Shown in pieces: positions 51,993 through 63,297 of a stretch of 64,000 bases of DNA. The stretch comes from Luscinia megarhynchos (taxonomy: Eukaryota; Chordata; Aves; Passeriformes; Turdidae): assembly GCA_034336665.1 (NCBI GenBank), contig CM067570.1, positions 24,819,002-24,883,001 of the forward strand. The letters run 5' to 3'. Positions within the stretch are counted from its first letter, which is position 1. Each line of letters opens with the position of its first letter. The translations under genes were made by a program, and so were the position numbers. A model generated the notes under the pieces. That model made no database searches and was not told the origin of the DNA. It worked only from the letters and a program-made list of their open reading frames with translations.

Positions 51993-53384
51993 GTGAGAAA
52001 TGGCAGCACTGTCGTACATCAGGTGAAAAACTTCAGAGCAAGGGGTTTCCTGAAGGAGCAGCCAGGCAGCCTGTCCCAGACAATGCCCACTGCAGTCAGG
52101 CTTGGCAAGTCAGAGCGTTAGGTTAGTCCTGGCCACAGAGCTGCTATGTGACAGGAGCTTGTTGTTCTCCTGGAGTTTCTGTGAACTTCACTGTCGCATT
52201 CAAATCCCAGCTTCTACTTTAACTGGTGAAGATCAGTTCTTTCAAAACCTGATTCACCTCTGCCCGTTCTCAAGACCAGCTGACTTTAGTAATTTTCTCC
52301 TCTACTTTTCTACAGCAAGAACCTCCAGCCTTCTCTCCTGACAGCTTCTTCCATTGTTTTCCAGCACTTCAGACCTCTTTGGCTTCAGCTGGCTGTGCCG
52401 TCAACTTGTAGTTTTTGTAGTTTGGTTTCTTTTTTTCCTGCACAGTGTCTGCTGTAAGCCAGTTATTGCAGAAATATGTATGTAACAAATGTTGAATATG
52501 CTGAGAAAACACCTGGAAGAAAGCAAGTTCACGTGGTTAAAATCAGTCTGCAGAGGCAGGAGTCTGCCAGCAGTGGCGTGGACAAGAGGGGCAAGGCAAG
52601 AATCTGAGTGTGTGCTGCTAGGAGTTGTATTTCTGAGTAAGACCCTGGGAGTCTGTCCTGTTCATAAAATGCATCTTTCCTATGCTCAGTCTTAGTGAAT
52701 TCCTTATCTTCCCAGATTAAGAGATTTTAAGCAAGTTTTCTGCTTTTCCCCATGTCTACCGTTCAGAAACCAGAAACAGTTTGTCAGTGTCAACAAGGTC
52801 CAGAAAACTCCACTTTGCCTTTCCCCAACTCATCCAGAAGTACTTTGTCAGCTGAAAAAGGTCTTTGTTTCCCTCTGATGGCTGCTATCAGAAAAATTAA
52901 AGGGCCCATGGTTTCTGGCTCTCAAGAAGCGTCTGCAGATGCTGTTAAGCTTTACAAGTTGTAGTCATATATTTTGTCAGTGCAAGCAGAAAACTTTGAA
53001 AGGTCTCTCTCCTTCACTGGAGCATCCTGCTCCTGGGAGAGGGAATGGAAGCAGACATGGTTCCTTTTGGGCAGACAGTATTTCCACACAGGTCAACCTT
53101 TGTGGTACTGCTCAGTGCCCAGGGAAAAGACACAAAAGACACTCTGCTTTCATTTGAGCCATGCAGTGCCTGGTCAGCCCTATAAATGGTATCTAATGGG
53201 TTTGGGAAAAAAAGTCAATCCAAACCCTTGAAGTCTGCTGCTAATTTTTACTATTTTAAAAGCTATCAAGGTATCTAGTTACTACAGTGCTGCTACTGGA
53301 TATGCTTAGCCAGTGCTGAAGTATTTAGTTCATCTAAGTTAAGTAGTGTCAGGAGAAACTTTGTACCATTTGTTTTAAAATTTC

Positions 53385-53632
53385 TGTGCCGTGTCCTTGA
53401 TTTTGCCAGATTGATGAGTGCCTTTATATTAAACTGCTGACTCCCAATTTGGATACTGGCAATTTGAGAGGTATGTGTCCTTCATTTTAAAGAAGCCAGT
53501 GTCTTTTATTAGGATCCTGGCAAGCTAAGAAGCATGTATCCCATCTGTTAAAGGGCCAGTGTCATTTACTAAAATGTTGGCAGGCTGGAAGGAATGAACC
53601 CTTCTGTCTAGAGGTCTAACATTCCAATTGGA
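53385..53632 (+). repeat. Degenerate tandem array, ~60-bp unit, about 4 copies
   Basis: Three consecutive units align by eye from about 53451, 53512 and 53572. Each begins with a ggat/aaat word, then ctggcaa or ttggcag, then a purine stretch, then a tgtcc/tatccc/gaaccc word, then a ccagtgtc-like word, then tttatta or tttacta. A fourth, more diverged partial unit precedes them from about 53385 (gtgtccttgattttgccag, then gtgcctttatatta). This is a decayed minisatellite-type repeat with no open frame. Confidence 0.7.
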
Positions 53633-54907
53633 CACAAGATAATTGTTCTTAATATTTCTTCAGTGTTGTGTGCTTTTTTTTAATTACAGTCACTGATTGA
53701 CAGTAACTTGGTACGGCTGCATTAGAAACTGGCAGCTCAATGTCTTCATCATTCTGGTTTCTCTAGTAATGATTTCAGTTTTGACCTGGAAGAGTTTGTG
53801 ACTGAAATGGAGAACAGCAGGTGTGTTGAGAAATGGATGAACCAGGATGATATTTTTAACTCACTTATTTGATTCTTCTTCTGTAAGGCACAAGAATAGG
53901 AATATCACACTTTTGTATCAGGTAGTATATCTTATATCTCTGAGAGATTCAAATTAAATTAAAAAAAAATCCCAGAGAAATAGTGAAGAAATTTTCCCTA
54001 TGTTATCCTCAAAGGATTGCAACACATACTGTAAAAACAAGCAATTTGCTTCAACTTTCTTAATGAAGTAAGAGCATGGCTGTGTGTTTGCCCACATAAG
54101 ACTACCTACAGGCTTGCTATTGAACCCTTCCTGAGCTGCTCATAAAACAGAAGAGGCTTTATTTTTGTTAGGGTAAAATTGTATAAAGAAGCTACTTTTC
54201 CTACATAGGTAAAAACTGTTTGGAAAATGGATTAAAATCACTAAGGAAACGTTAGCTGACTTGAAGGTAGATCAGTCCTTTTGCTTAGTTGTTGACTGTT
54301 CACCTAATGATGATTCTCAGTAAGACAGTAAAGACAAGTTTTATAGCTCTGTCCCAAGATTTACTAATTCTATAATGTAATTCAAGTCCAAGATTTTAAT
54401 GCACATGTTGGCAAAGAAAACCTTGTGGCACATTCACACCATAGATCATCTGCTCCTATGACTTCACTAGCTGCAATCCTGCATACTTGGTCTCATATTT
54501 ATAAAACTGAAGCTTAGTAGAACACATTGATATTTTCAGATCTGTTCTTGTTGAGTGAAATGAGCTCATGTTAGAACTGGTGGGATGTAATAGTAGAACA
54601 GACTACAGAAATGTAGCAAGTTTGGTCCCTTGATAGCTGTGATCAAATCCTTTATTTAACAGCTTGAACAAACTAAAATTGCTTTTCTAACATTGAGCCT
54701 TTCTAGAATAACTTAAATGCACATCTAATTTTACTTTTCCAGCATTAGCTGTATAACTAATTCATATTCAGATCCTCAATTCAATTATTAAAATCCTAAA
54801 GCCAGATTTTTTGCTTATACAGTTTTCTTAAATGCTGACCATACTAACTGATACTATGATTTTTCATCTGACTGTTTTGTTGGTTTGTTTTTGTTTTTTT
54901 TTCATAG

Positions 54908-55124
54908 ACCATGTTATCCATTTTGGACGCTAGTGGAAGAGGCTGGTGTAGTTGATTTTTGGGCTGGGTGTGACAGGATTAATGATCAAGTGCTTTTCAC
55001 CATCTTAGCAGCTGTGGAACTCGCCCGGTTTTGGATATTGGTTTTGCATGCAATATATGCTTGGCAGCTCTCCAAAAAGCAGAATACTGTTCCAAGATCT
55101 CAGCTGAGAAATATTTTTTGGTAG
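54908..55124 (+). other. Candidate alternative last exon of PARD3B
   Basis: A very strong acceptor (tttgtttttgttttttttcatag, ending 54907) is followed by an open frame that is in phase with the exon ending at 51992. AG plus A gives Arg, and then 71 codons run to TAG at 55122-55124. The predicted tail begins PCYPFWTLVEEAG, contains a hydrophobic stretch (QVLFTILAAV then FWILVLHAIYAW), and ends SQLRNIFW. AATAAA is present at 55664-55669, a plausible polyadenylation signal about 540 bases later. I do not recognise the peptide. Intron acceptors are common and a stop-free frame of this length arises by chance a few percent of the time, so this remains a candidate. Confidence 0.17.
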
Positions 55125-55812
55125 GAAGTGCATTTTAAGTTTACAGGACTAGGCTGTATCTCATAGTTTTGCAGAGTTTTTTGATTTGTATTGGATAGGC
55201 ACAACAATATTTCACAAAATCCCAGGGACAGGGACAGTCTGTAAAGACTGCAGCCTTCTTCCAGAAATTTTGACAAGCTTTAGACATGCAAAAATGTCAA
55301 ATGTGTTCACTGCACAATCATGGGCTGGCTGTGCAGTACAAGCTCAGTGACTCTGGCTCTGACAGGAAACACCAGCTCTTACGTAGGTGTGCTGCATGAG
55401 TGTAAGCCCATCATGCCTGGAACAGGTTGGATTTCCTGCTTGCACAGAGAAGGAATTGAACAGTGCATGTGCAACAAGTCTGGCACATCCAGAATGTGTT
55501 AGAGTTAGTGGGTGTATGCAGACAGAGTATTCAGTGCTCACTCTGTAATGCAGATGATTCCCAATAGGACAGGATTTGCTTGCACATTGGTCCTCAGCAT
55601 AAATTTCCCTGACAACTCCTTTTATGGACTGCCAAGTTTCAGATTTGAACCTCAGAAAGTGAAAATAAATTTAGTATTTCACTAGCCTAGTAATTTCTAT
55701 TTCCATTCCACATTGTCCCAGTCTCAGTTTTCAGTACAACTCTCTGTGCTGCCTTGTAGCTGCAGTTCTCTGAAGCAGCTCCACATCCTGCACTGAAATG
55801 CTGACATCATGA

Positions 55813-55826
55813 TTTTTTTTTTTTTT
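55813..55826 (+). repeat. T14 homopolymer run
   Basis: Fourteen consecutive T precede actgcttg, just upstream of the probable MIR element. It is a simple repeat. Confidence 0.85.
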
Positions 55827-55864
55827 ACTGCTTGTATTCCCTAGCAATTCCCACCAGGATGAAG

Positions 55865-56060
55865 GTCTCATTGTGTTCATTGCTGTTAGGGAAGCTTGGG
55901 CCTGACCCCAAGCACTTACAGTTGAGGTGGAAGAGAGAAAATCTGACAGGAAAAAAAGTGTCCTTTGGCTGGGAATGTGACATGCAGGCAGTGCAATGGC
56001 TTGTCCAGGTTCCTAAGACGTCCTGTCAGGCTAAGAATTGATTCCAGACCTCAGCCCCAG
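55865..56060 (+). mobile_element. Probable ancient MIR-type SINE (amniote MIR), + orientation
   Basis: The segment follows the order of an amniote MIR consensus as I remember it. It starts with tctcattgtgttcattgctg, then a short gap, then gaccccaagcacttacag (consensus-like ccccaaagagcttacag). Next comes a purine stretch, then aatggcttgtccaggttcc (consensus-like tgacttgcccaaggtcac), then gaattgattccagacctcag (consensus-like gaatagaacccaggtctc). The match is diverged, as expected for a repeat this old, and the call rests on collinear word matches. Confidence 0.55.
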
Positions 56061-57989
56061 GCTTCCTTTCTTTTCAGAGCCAATACTTTATTACACGACT
56101 ACTACTTCTGCAAGTTCCAAGTAGTGAACAGGAACTGTGGATATTAGGCATTCCTTCTTTAGTAACAGCCTTATCTGTGTCCAATTGAATATGAATTCAG
56201 CACCTCCTTTAAATTATTCTGTTTCTTGCCCCCTACCTCCTTTAGTTTTCATTATGCCAAGGTGATGCAATGTCAGTGAAACTTGAGTAGAAAAAAGACA
56301 GGAGCTTGTGATAGTTCAGGAGTGTTGACTTAACTGGTGGTACAGTTCTTTGAGGTGGTGGCTTGTCCTTCCTGACACAAGTCACATGCTTCATTGGACT
56401 GAGGCCTTATTTTAAATAAACTCATTGTTTTGTTCATCCTTCAAAGAGTTTGGCTGTAGTAAAGCATGTGCTCCAAAGGTCGAGAATCTGCCCATAAAAG
56501 GAAGAAACAAATGCTATATTTGAGGGTTATTTTGATCAAGCTGACTCAAATCTGTATTTTTAGTGTGTTCAGTGTAAATTATTCAGAATTTATCATTTTA
56601 ATGACAAGATGTTTGCTACATTATTAAATACTGGAAGAGGCCTTGTCTTTTTCCTTCCCTCAAAAAAGATTTCATACCTTTCTCCATTTCTCTCCCACTC
56701 ATTTGGGGTTCTTTTCATTTTCTAACATTTGAAAAATGAACTGGAATATATTAGATGCATGAGTTTTACACATCATAATTTGTTTGCCTTTTAAATGCAA
56801 ATAAAGTGACTATCAATAGAAATAAAAATATTTTTTCCTGTTTGGTATTATTTTACTGGGATTTTCCTACTGAGACCTAAGTCTCTCTTCCAACACAATT
56901 GAACACTTACTTGACATTAGAATAAAATTTACAAAATGAGGCACCTTGTTGAAAATGGGAGGATTTTTTTAAGTAGCATGAGAGTTAGTTAATAAGGAGG
57001 CACTCCATGTGAAAAATAATCCTCTGTACATTTTTGTGGGAGTAGTTTTGTTACAACAATCTTAGTTTTGTAGCCCTCATTGGAATTAATTGAGGAAAAA
57101 TTTTTAATAGTATTAAGGTTTGAGTAGAGTGTTAGAGAAGCAGAAGGAATATCTGGCCCCTACTTTCTCAATGTCTGAACTGAATGCTTAAGTTATACTC
57201 TATCTCAAATTTGGGTAAATTAAGTGGTTTCAGTTTGTATATTAATGACTGATTTTCCTTTACTTTTCAGAAACCTTCCAGCAACTGAAGAGCATTTTTC
57301 TCTTGCCTTATCAGCCCTAATATTTGTTGCCTGTTCCCATAGTTAAAAAATCAATACATATGTTTTTGATATTTGGCAAACAGAGGTTTAATTTTGCAGC
57401 TGGAAGATCCCTGCACAAAGGGATGCATCTTACAGAAATAAAAACATTTGGAGTCCACTTAGAGAGGAGAGAGTACTTGGGAGTGAAACTTCATTCCCTT
57501 TCTGTCAACATTTGTTTTATTATATTTAATTACAAACAGTTTGTATATTGCTGGAAACCAAAATGAAAATGAGAATAGATGGATACATGGCAGTATGGTA
57601 GAAAAGTCAAATTGCTTTGAATCAAAAGTTGCAATTCAGACTGTTGCAAAAATCAAAGTGTGATTTTTTAAAATGCATAGTGCATGTTAGCGCACGTTCA
57701 TACACGTGTGCATTGTTGGTGACCCCATGTAGCTTTTGTTCCTGTGTATTCCACCTGCCAAGTCTAAAAGCATTATTATGGCTGTTTAGAGTTCCTATTG
57801 ATCTCTGATAAAATGTTCATAATTGCTATTCTCACTATTAAGCTCTGTGCTAAACCACATGTTTTTGGGACACCTGAGCTTGTGCATCGTTATTTATTAA
57901 GGGTTAATCCAACATGGTATATCTGTTCATTGAGTATTCCTGACTTTGCAGCACAGCTAGGTCCTGTGGTTTAGACAAAATAAAGTGTT

Positions 57990-58195
57990 GGATGTGATCC
58001 CAGTTTTAATACTCCCAATTTATTATAACCATTGAACCCTGATCAGATCACGGATTGGATTGGATCCCAGTTTTTTAAATGTCCCAATTTATTGCTGGCT
58101 TGCAACCCTGATAAGAATACATATTTGATTAAGGCTTCAGTTTTCAAAAATTCCAGTTAATTACTTTTAGATTCTTATTAGATCATGGCCGTGTA
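57990..58195 (+). repeat. Degenerate tandem array, ~65-70-bp unit, 3 copies
   Basis: Units start near 57990, 58062 and 58131. Each carries a gatcccagtttt or gcttcagttttc word, then a cccaattta or ccagttaatta word. The first two then have a gaaccctgat or caaccctgat word and a closing ggatt or tgatt. The third unit is the most diverged and shorter. It is a second decayed minisatellite-like array in the same intron as the one near 53.4 kb. Confidence 0.65.
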
Positions 58196-59859
58196 GTATG
58201 GTATGTTGAAGTTATGAAAAAATTACTGGATGCTGTTGCACAGGTCAAGGTCATAGTTTCATTTTGTGCTGACGGTATGAAGTTATCAGATTTCTGTTTA
58301 TTACTGTGGCAGCACTTGCACTGGACAGGAGGACAGATTAATCCCAACCCATTGATTCTGAATGATTCTCATTTTAGATCTGCTGCTGCTCTGCATACCA
58401 GAACATGTAATAAAAGCCTACCATGGAACTCTGGGAGATTGATATTTGGTTATGAGTAGCTGAGTCTCACCTACCTTTCACAGGTTTTGTCGTAACGCTT
58501 AAAACCGGACAGCAATTTCTGAGCTGCTTCATGTGGCTTTTTTAGTGCTGGAGGACATTTTAAAAGACAACATTAGATCTACAGTTGATCCCAAATTGTC
58601 CCAGGTTAAGAACATTAGGAACCAATGATAACAGAGTTGCACGTGGAATTGGCCTTTTTTTTTAGCTATCACAGCACTATTCCAGGTATTCTCTCAAAAT
58701 GTAAGCAAAGAATTCTCAACCAAGCCTTTAACATCCTTGTTTTGCTCCTCATTGAGGCACTGGTGTGATCTGGGGACGTGTTTTCGCGAGGTGTGCCACC
58801 TGTCCACCTAAGAGGTCAGAGCAGCTCAGGGGCAGTAGCCTGCCTCTTTCTTGCTTAAATGGGCCCGTGTATGCTTCTCTTCTGTATATATCAGACTTGT
58901 TATTTGATGGTTATTTTGGTTCTGTAAACCTGAAATGCTGCTAGAAACTTACAGGCCAAACTAATAAAGTGAAACTGGCTCAGGTACTAGCCAACCAGGC
59001 AGAAGAGTGCTTTCTAGGAGATGGGCTATCCTGGCCTAGGGATTTCTTTAATGCAGTACTGAATGTAGGTCAGCTCTTGCCCATTCTGGAATCAATAAGG
59101 GCATAAGAATTACTTGGAAGTAGCATTTCATTCCTTGCCCTTCCATTTGTGATTTATGACAGTCTATCATAAATTGTTGGCATGCACTTTGAAGTAGTGC
59201 CACAGCACAGAATTCCTATTTTCAGACTCCCTTAGCTACTACAGCATAAAAATGAGAATGCAGTGCATGGGGATAGACAGGCAGGAAATCTGTTTGCATG
59301 TGCAAATCTCCATAGTGATCTTAAACCAAAATACCTGAAAGTCTTAAAGCTTTGACTGCTCAGGCAAAGCTGAGTTTTGCCTTCAAATCAAGAACTGTTA
59401 ATTAGAAGCAACCTGTGAATCCCAGACTAACAGATGGAGATTGTTCCTCTTCTTGTACAGAAAAATTCTGTTCAATAGGTTCCAGGTTCAATGTCATGTG
59501 TAGAATAAAGAAATGTCCATGGAGTATCATATCACATGAAGCTAGGCTTGTTCCTTCTACTGCTAGGATGTCCTTCAAATGAAGGCATAATGTTTATGCA
59601 ATTGCAGAGGTGGTTGTGTGAACTCATAAGGTATCACTAGGAATTAGAGCTGGAAGAACCCATTCAAGAGATGTTCCAGGAATACCCCCCTTACTGACAG
59701 AGGTGGCCCTGGAGACTAAGTAGCTGCCAGTTTTCCTGGGTCTGTCCCGAGCTGTGTTACTGCATGTGGTTGTGAGTGCTGGGTTTTGATGAGGTTGTCA
59801 GATCAATGTTATGCCTTCTCATGGTCATTACAATGTCTCTGGTATTTTTCTTAAAACAG

Positions 59860-59916
59860 TGTTACCAATCCTCAGTGGTTTTGCATGATACTTGCTACAG
59901 CAATTGCTGGAGCCAA
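59860..59916 (+). other. Candidate in-frame microcassette exon (57 nt)
   Basis: Acceptor gtatttttcttaaaacag is followed by 57 nt ending at a consensus donor (ccaa then gtaagt). It is phase 2 on both sides relative to the PARD3B exon ending at 51992, has 19 codons' worth of bases, and contains no stop in that frame. The predicted insert is SVTNPQWFCMILATAIAGA, which is hydrophobic and unlike the surrounding charged protein. That composition makes functional use doubtful, so it may be a chance pair of sites. Confidence 0.1.
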
Positions 59917-62900
59917 GTAAGTCACTGGCAGTGTTTCACTTCATAGGATGTCACTGTCTCCCCATAGCTTTTCTCCAGGTATACTGTGGTTACTTCATAC
60001 TTGTTTTCTGTTTATCTGGTGAACTTCTCTGAAACAGTTTGTTTGATGAATCAGTTGGAGGGATGAGTATGTGGCTTTGACTGCAATAGATATTGTGTGC
60101 ATTCCTGACATTAAGTTCCCAATGTCTAAAGTGTAAGCAAAGATAAGTCTTATTTTCCAAGAGTATTGTTATTTTAATTCTCTTTTCATGACTGTTCCAG
60201 AATGAGTTAATGTTCACAAAAGGGACTCGGGTATGATATGCACAGCATCTTTCATAACTTTTTAACAGCAAAGTGCAAATTACTGCAATCTGAGAGTTCC
60301 TTAAAATCAGCACTGGGAGCTGGGCCCTGCAACTGCAGCTAAGGGGTGCAAAGTCACTGCAGACCCAAGGCCATTTTGCAGGGGGGAGCTCTTAAAGGCG
60401 TCAGAACATCTCAGATGAAAGATGTCAAAGTAATTTTGACAAACCTGGAATGTTTCCACTCCCTAATCCCCATTATCACAAAACAAGGAACATCCTGTTG
60501 ACAGAAGACTGAGAAACCTGATCTGTGCAGTCAGCCTTGTTTTCAGCAAGAGATTGAGCAGGATCTCCTTCAGAGGGTTCCCTACAATCTAAATTTTACT
60601 GATATTGTCACTTCAAGATAATTCCAGGGTAGTTGTGAATAAAGAAAACTACATAATGCAGTAAACTATAGACTAGAAAATACTTTTCTGATAGTTAGCT
60701 TTCTGTAATCTGCTGCATTTTACCCAATGTACAACTAATGTAGACAGGCAGAAAAACTCTCTGATTTAACAGCAAGGGTAAAAATCATGTTCTCATTGAA
60801 GTTGATAGGACAGGAGAAAACACACTGACCTCATTAGAGCCAGTATTTTCTTTAGAGGGCAGGATCCTGTGTAAGCTGGAAATCACTCCTTATCACCTTT
60901 GAAATAAATGGAAGAACATTAAGACCTCAGTCTTGTCTATCCAAAGCTCCCATTCCTCTTTCTGTGGTATGAAAGGGTTTCATCTTTGGTTTCTCATAAT
61001 CTTAAATTTTAGGGTTGGCATAGCTCTATCTCCTCCTTAAGTTTTTCTGCCGTTCCTTTATTTGCTTACAGCCCTCCAAAGGCAGCTTCTTTGGTCAGTT
61101 TAGTGTTTTACAGGCAGGGGGTAGTTTTCTGGAACAGTCAATATTTTATGGATTGGTGGGTTTTTATCACTGGGGCATTTATTGGAGCTACAAGAGCTAT
61201 ATCTTGTTACCCTGAGTTAGTCTCTAACTCCCTTGAATTTGTGGCTTGCCTTTATTTCTGAGACTGTTTCTATTGTTGTTTACAATGATAAATACTAATT
61301 ATGGGGAGATGTTTAAATCCAGCACAATAGAATGAGCTGGAATGAAGAAAACACTTGCATAGCTTGTAGGGAGGATGTTCCTGACAAATATGCCTCCAGT
61401 AGAATACCCTGAAAGATAATACTAAATTAGATATTGTTTGATTCTTCTTCTTCAGTCCATATCAGATGTCCTCAATTTGCTGGCAAGGCGTGGATTTTTT
61501 TTTTTATTTTCTTTTATTTAAGCTATGGGACTTGCCTGCTCCTACAGTTTTGTTAGGTGATGATGTTTGAAAAAATAAAAACTAGTCATCTTCTGATAAA
61601 AGAGGCAGGTTTGAACAGGATTGTTAATGTCATTATAGGCCATGTCTGAAAAGTGATTATGAAATTTTAAAAAATTAAAAGCGCTGTACTGAAATTATCT
61701 CCTCAGATACTCAGCTGAAATATACCCATTCCCATCAGTGATTATGGCTTATGAATGTCTAAGGGAAGGATGTGTTCATTTCACTATTATGTAAATGAAT
61801 GGAAAAACAAGATTTTAGTTACCAAAATATACTTTGCTAGCAGCTAAAAAGGAATTAAAACATTAAACCCAGTGGAAATCTAAGTGACCTCCTGCAGAAA
61901 TAGACTGCTTGCCTGTAGACAACCCGTTACTCAATATGTGTATGAATTAGGTAAATGAGACACAAAAGCAGATACTAAATCAGATGTAAATTGAGTAATC
62001 ATTACAGCATGTAGATCTCAGGGAGAGTCACATGAGTGGAGAAAAAAGCAATGAAGTAGCTTTTATTCTGCTGTTCTCAAGGAACAACTGAGTAGAAGAA
62101 TGTTTAGCGTCCACATCAACTCAAAAGACTTTAAGGATTAGGTCCTCTTAAGTTTAGGTATACTTTAAAGTGATGGTATGCACACTCAATTTCCTGCTTT
62201 TATTCTGTTCCTCCTCTTGCAAGTGGAATAGAAATGATCCTAAAAAACCTATGGCCAGTTTCTGTTACACTTTTTGTCTCTGCTTTTTATTCTTCTCCCC
62301 CAGGAGCATCTTTCATTGACTTTGCCAGTGTCTTGCTCATTCATGTACCTGTCATGCTTCCACAAAATCTGTTACTTTTACACCACCATATAAGAAATTT
62401 TGCTGTACTCATCTGAGTATAAACGAGGTCCCTTTGTGAAATACGTTGTTTTGGTTAACAAATGCTTTTTCATTCCTGCGTTTGATTGCTTAGATAGGCA
62501 CCTTTGTGTGCTCTGCTCAGCACTAAGTATGTGGTCAGTGCATGGTAAATAAAAAATGGTTATATTGCTTTTACTCCTTCCCTGGAAAGTCAGAAGAAAC
62601 AGGATTTTGGGGAGGGCAAGGAAGGAGGAGTTCAAACACCTCCAAAAACGTGGTGCTTTTTGTTACGGGCATGTTTTGGTTGGTCGTCCTTCCATTCAGC
62701 TGTTGAGATGTGAAAGGCAGCCTTGCAGATCTCTGGGTAAGAGAGCCCATGCTCTCTCCTGGGCCAGGCTTGCCACGTGCAGATTTTTCACCCTGGTCAG
62801 ACCAGAGTAGCTAGCAGCTGTCAGTGCCACTGAGTTGCTTGTCGTGTCTGCTGTTGGAGACATGAGTCAGGAGGACACGAGTGTCCGAGTCTCGCGCTGA

Positions 62901-63104
62901 TCCAGAGTGCCCCTCGTTAGCCTGTGCTCATTTTTGAGCTGGGGCTGCTGCTGGGCAGCAGAAGTGCAGGTTAGGCTGCAGCCAGTGTCTTTATTGTTTA
63001 TTTCCCAATGAAGGCCATCTTTGGGCTCTGCAGCTTTTAATGACCCTGGCCCTCTTTGGACTGCTGAACTGCTAACATTAAGTCTTGTATTTTAATTTTC
63101 ACAG

Positions 63105-63297
63105 AGTCTTGGAAGCTTCAGCATTTGCTTGTTACCCACTCACAACCCACCTACCCACCCAGCTTCCAACTGCTGGGCCAAGAGATGCTTCTCAGTATCT
63201 CTTACAGCTTTTCCTAATCCTCACATTCCATTCCCAAAAGCATTTCTGGGTCTTCTCCAAAAGTCGCTTCTGCTCAGCTCTTCTGGAGTTTTCTTGA
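63105..63297 (+). other. Second candidate alternative last exon of PARD3B
   Basis: Acceptor gtattttaattttcacag (ending 63104) opens a frame in phase with the exon ending at 51992. AG plus A gives Arg, then 63 codons run to TGA at 63295-63297. A donor-like gag/gtggtt overlaps the stop. The peptide (VLEASAFACYPLTTH, then pro-rich, then SQYLLQLFLIL) matches nothing I recognise, including the expected mammalian continuation of PARD3B. AATAAA occurs at 63876-63881. It is weaker than the 54.9-kb candidate because the coding composition is pyrimidine-biased. Confidence 0.1.
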
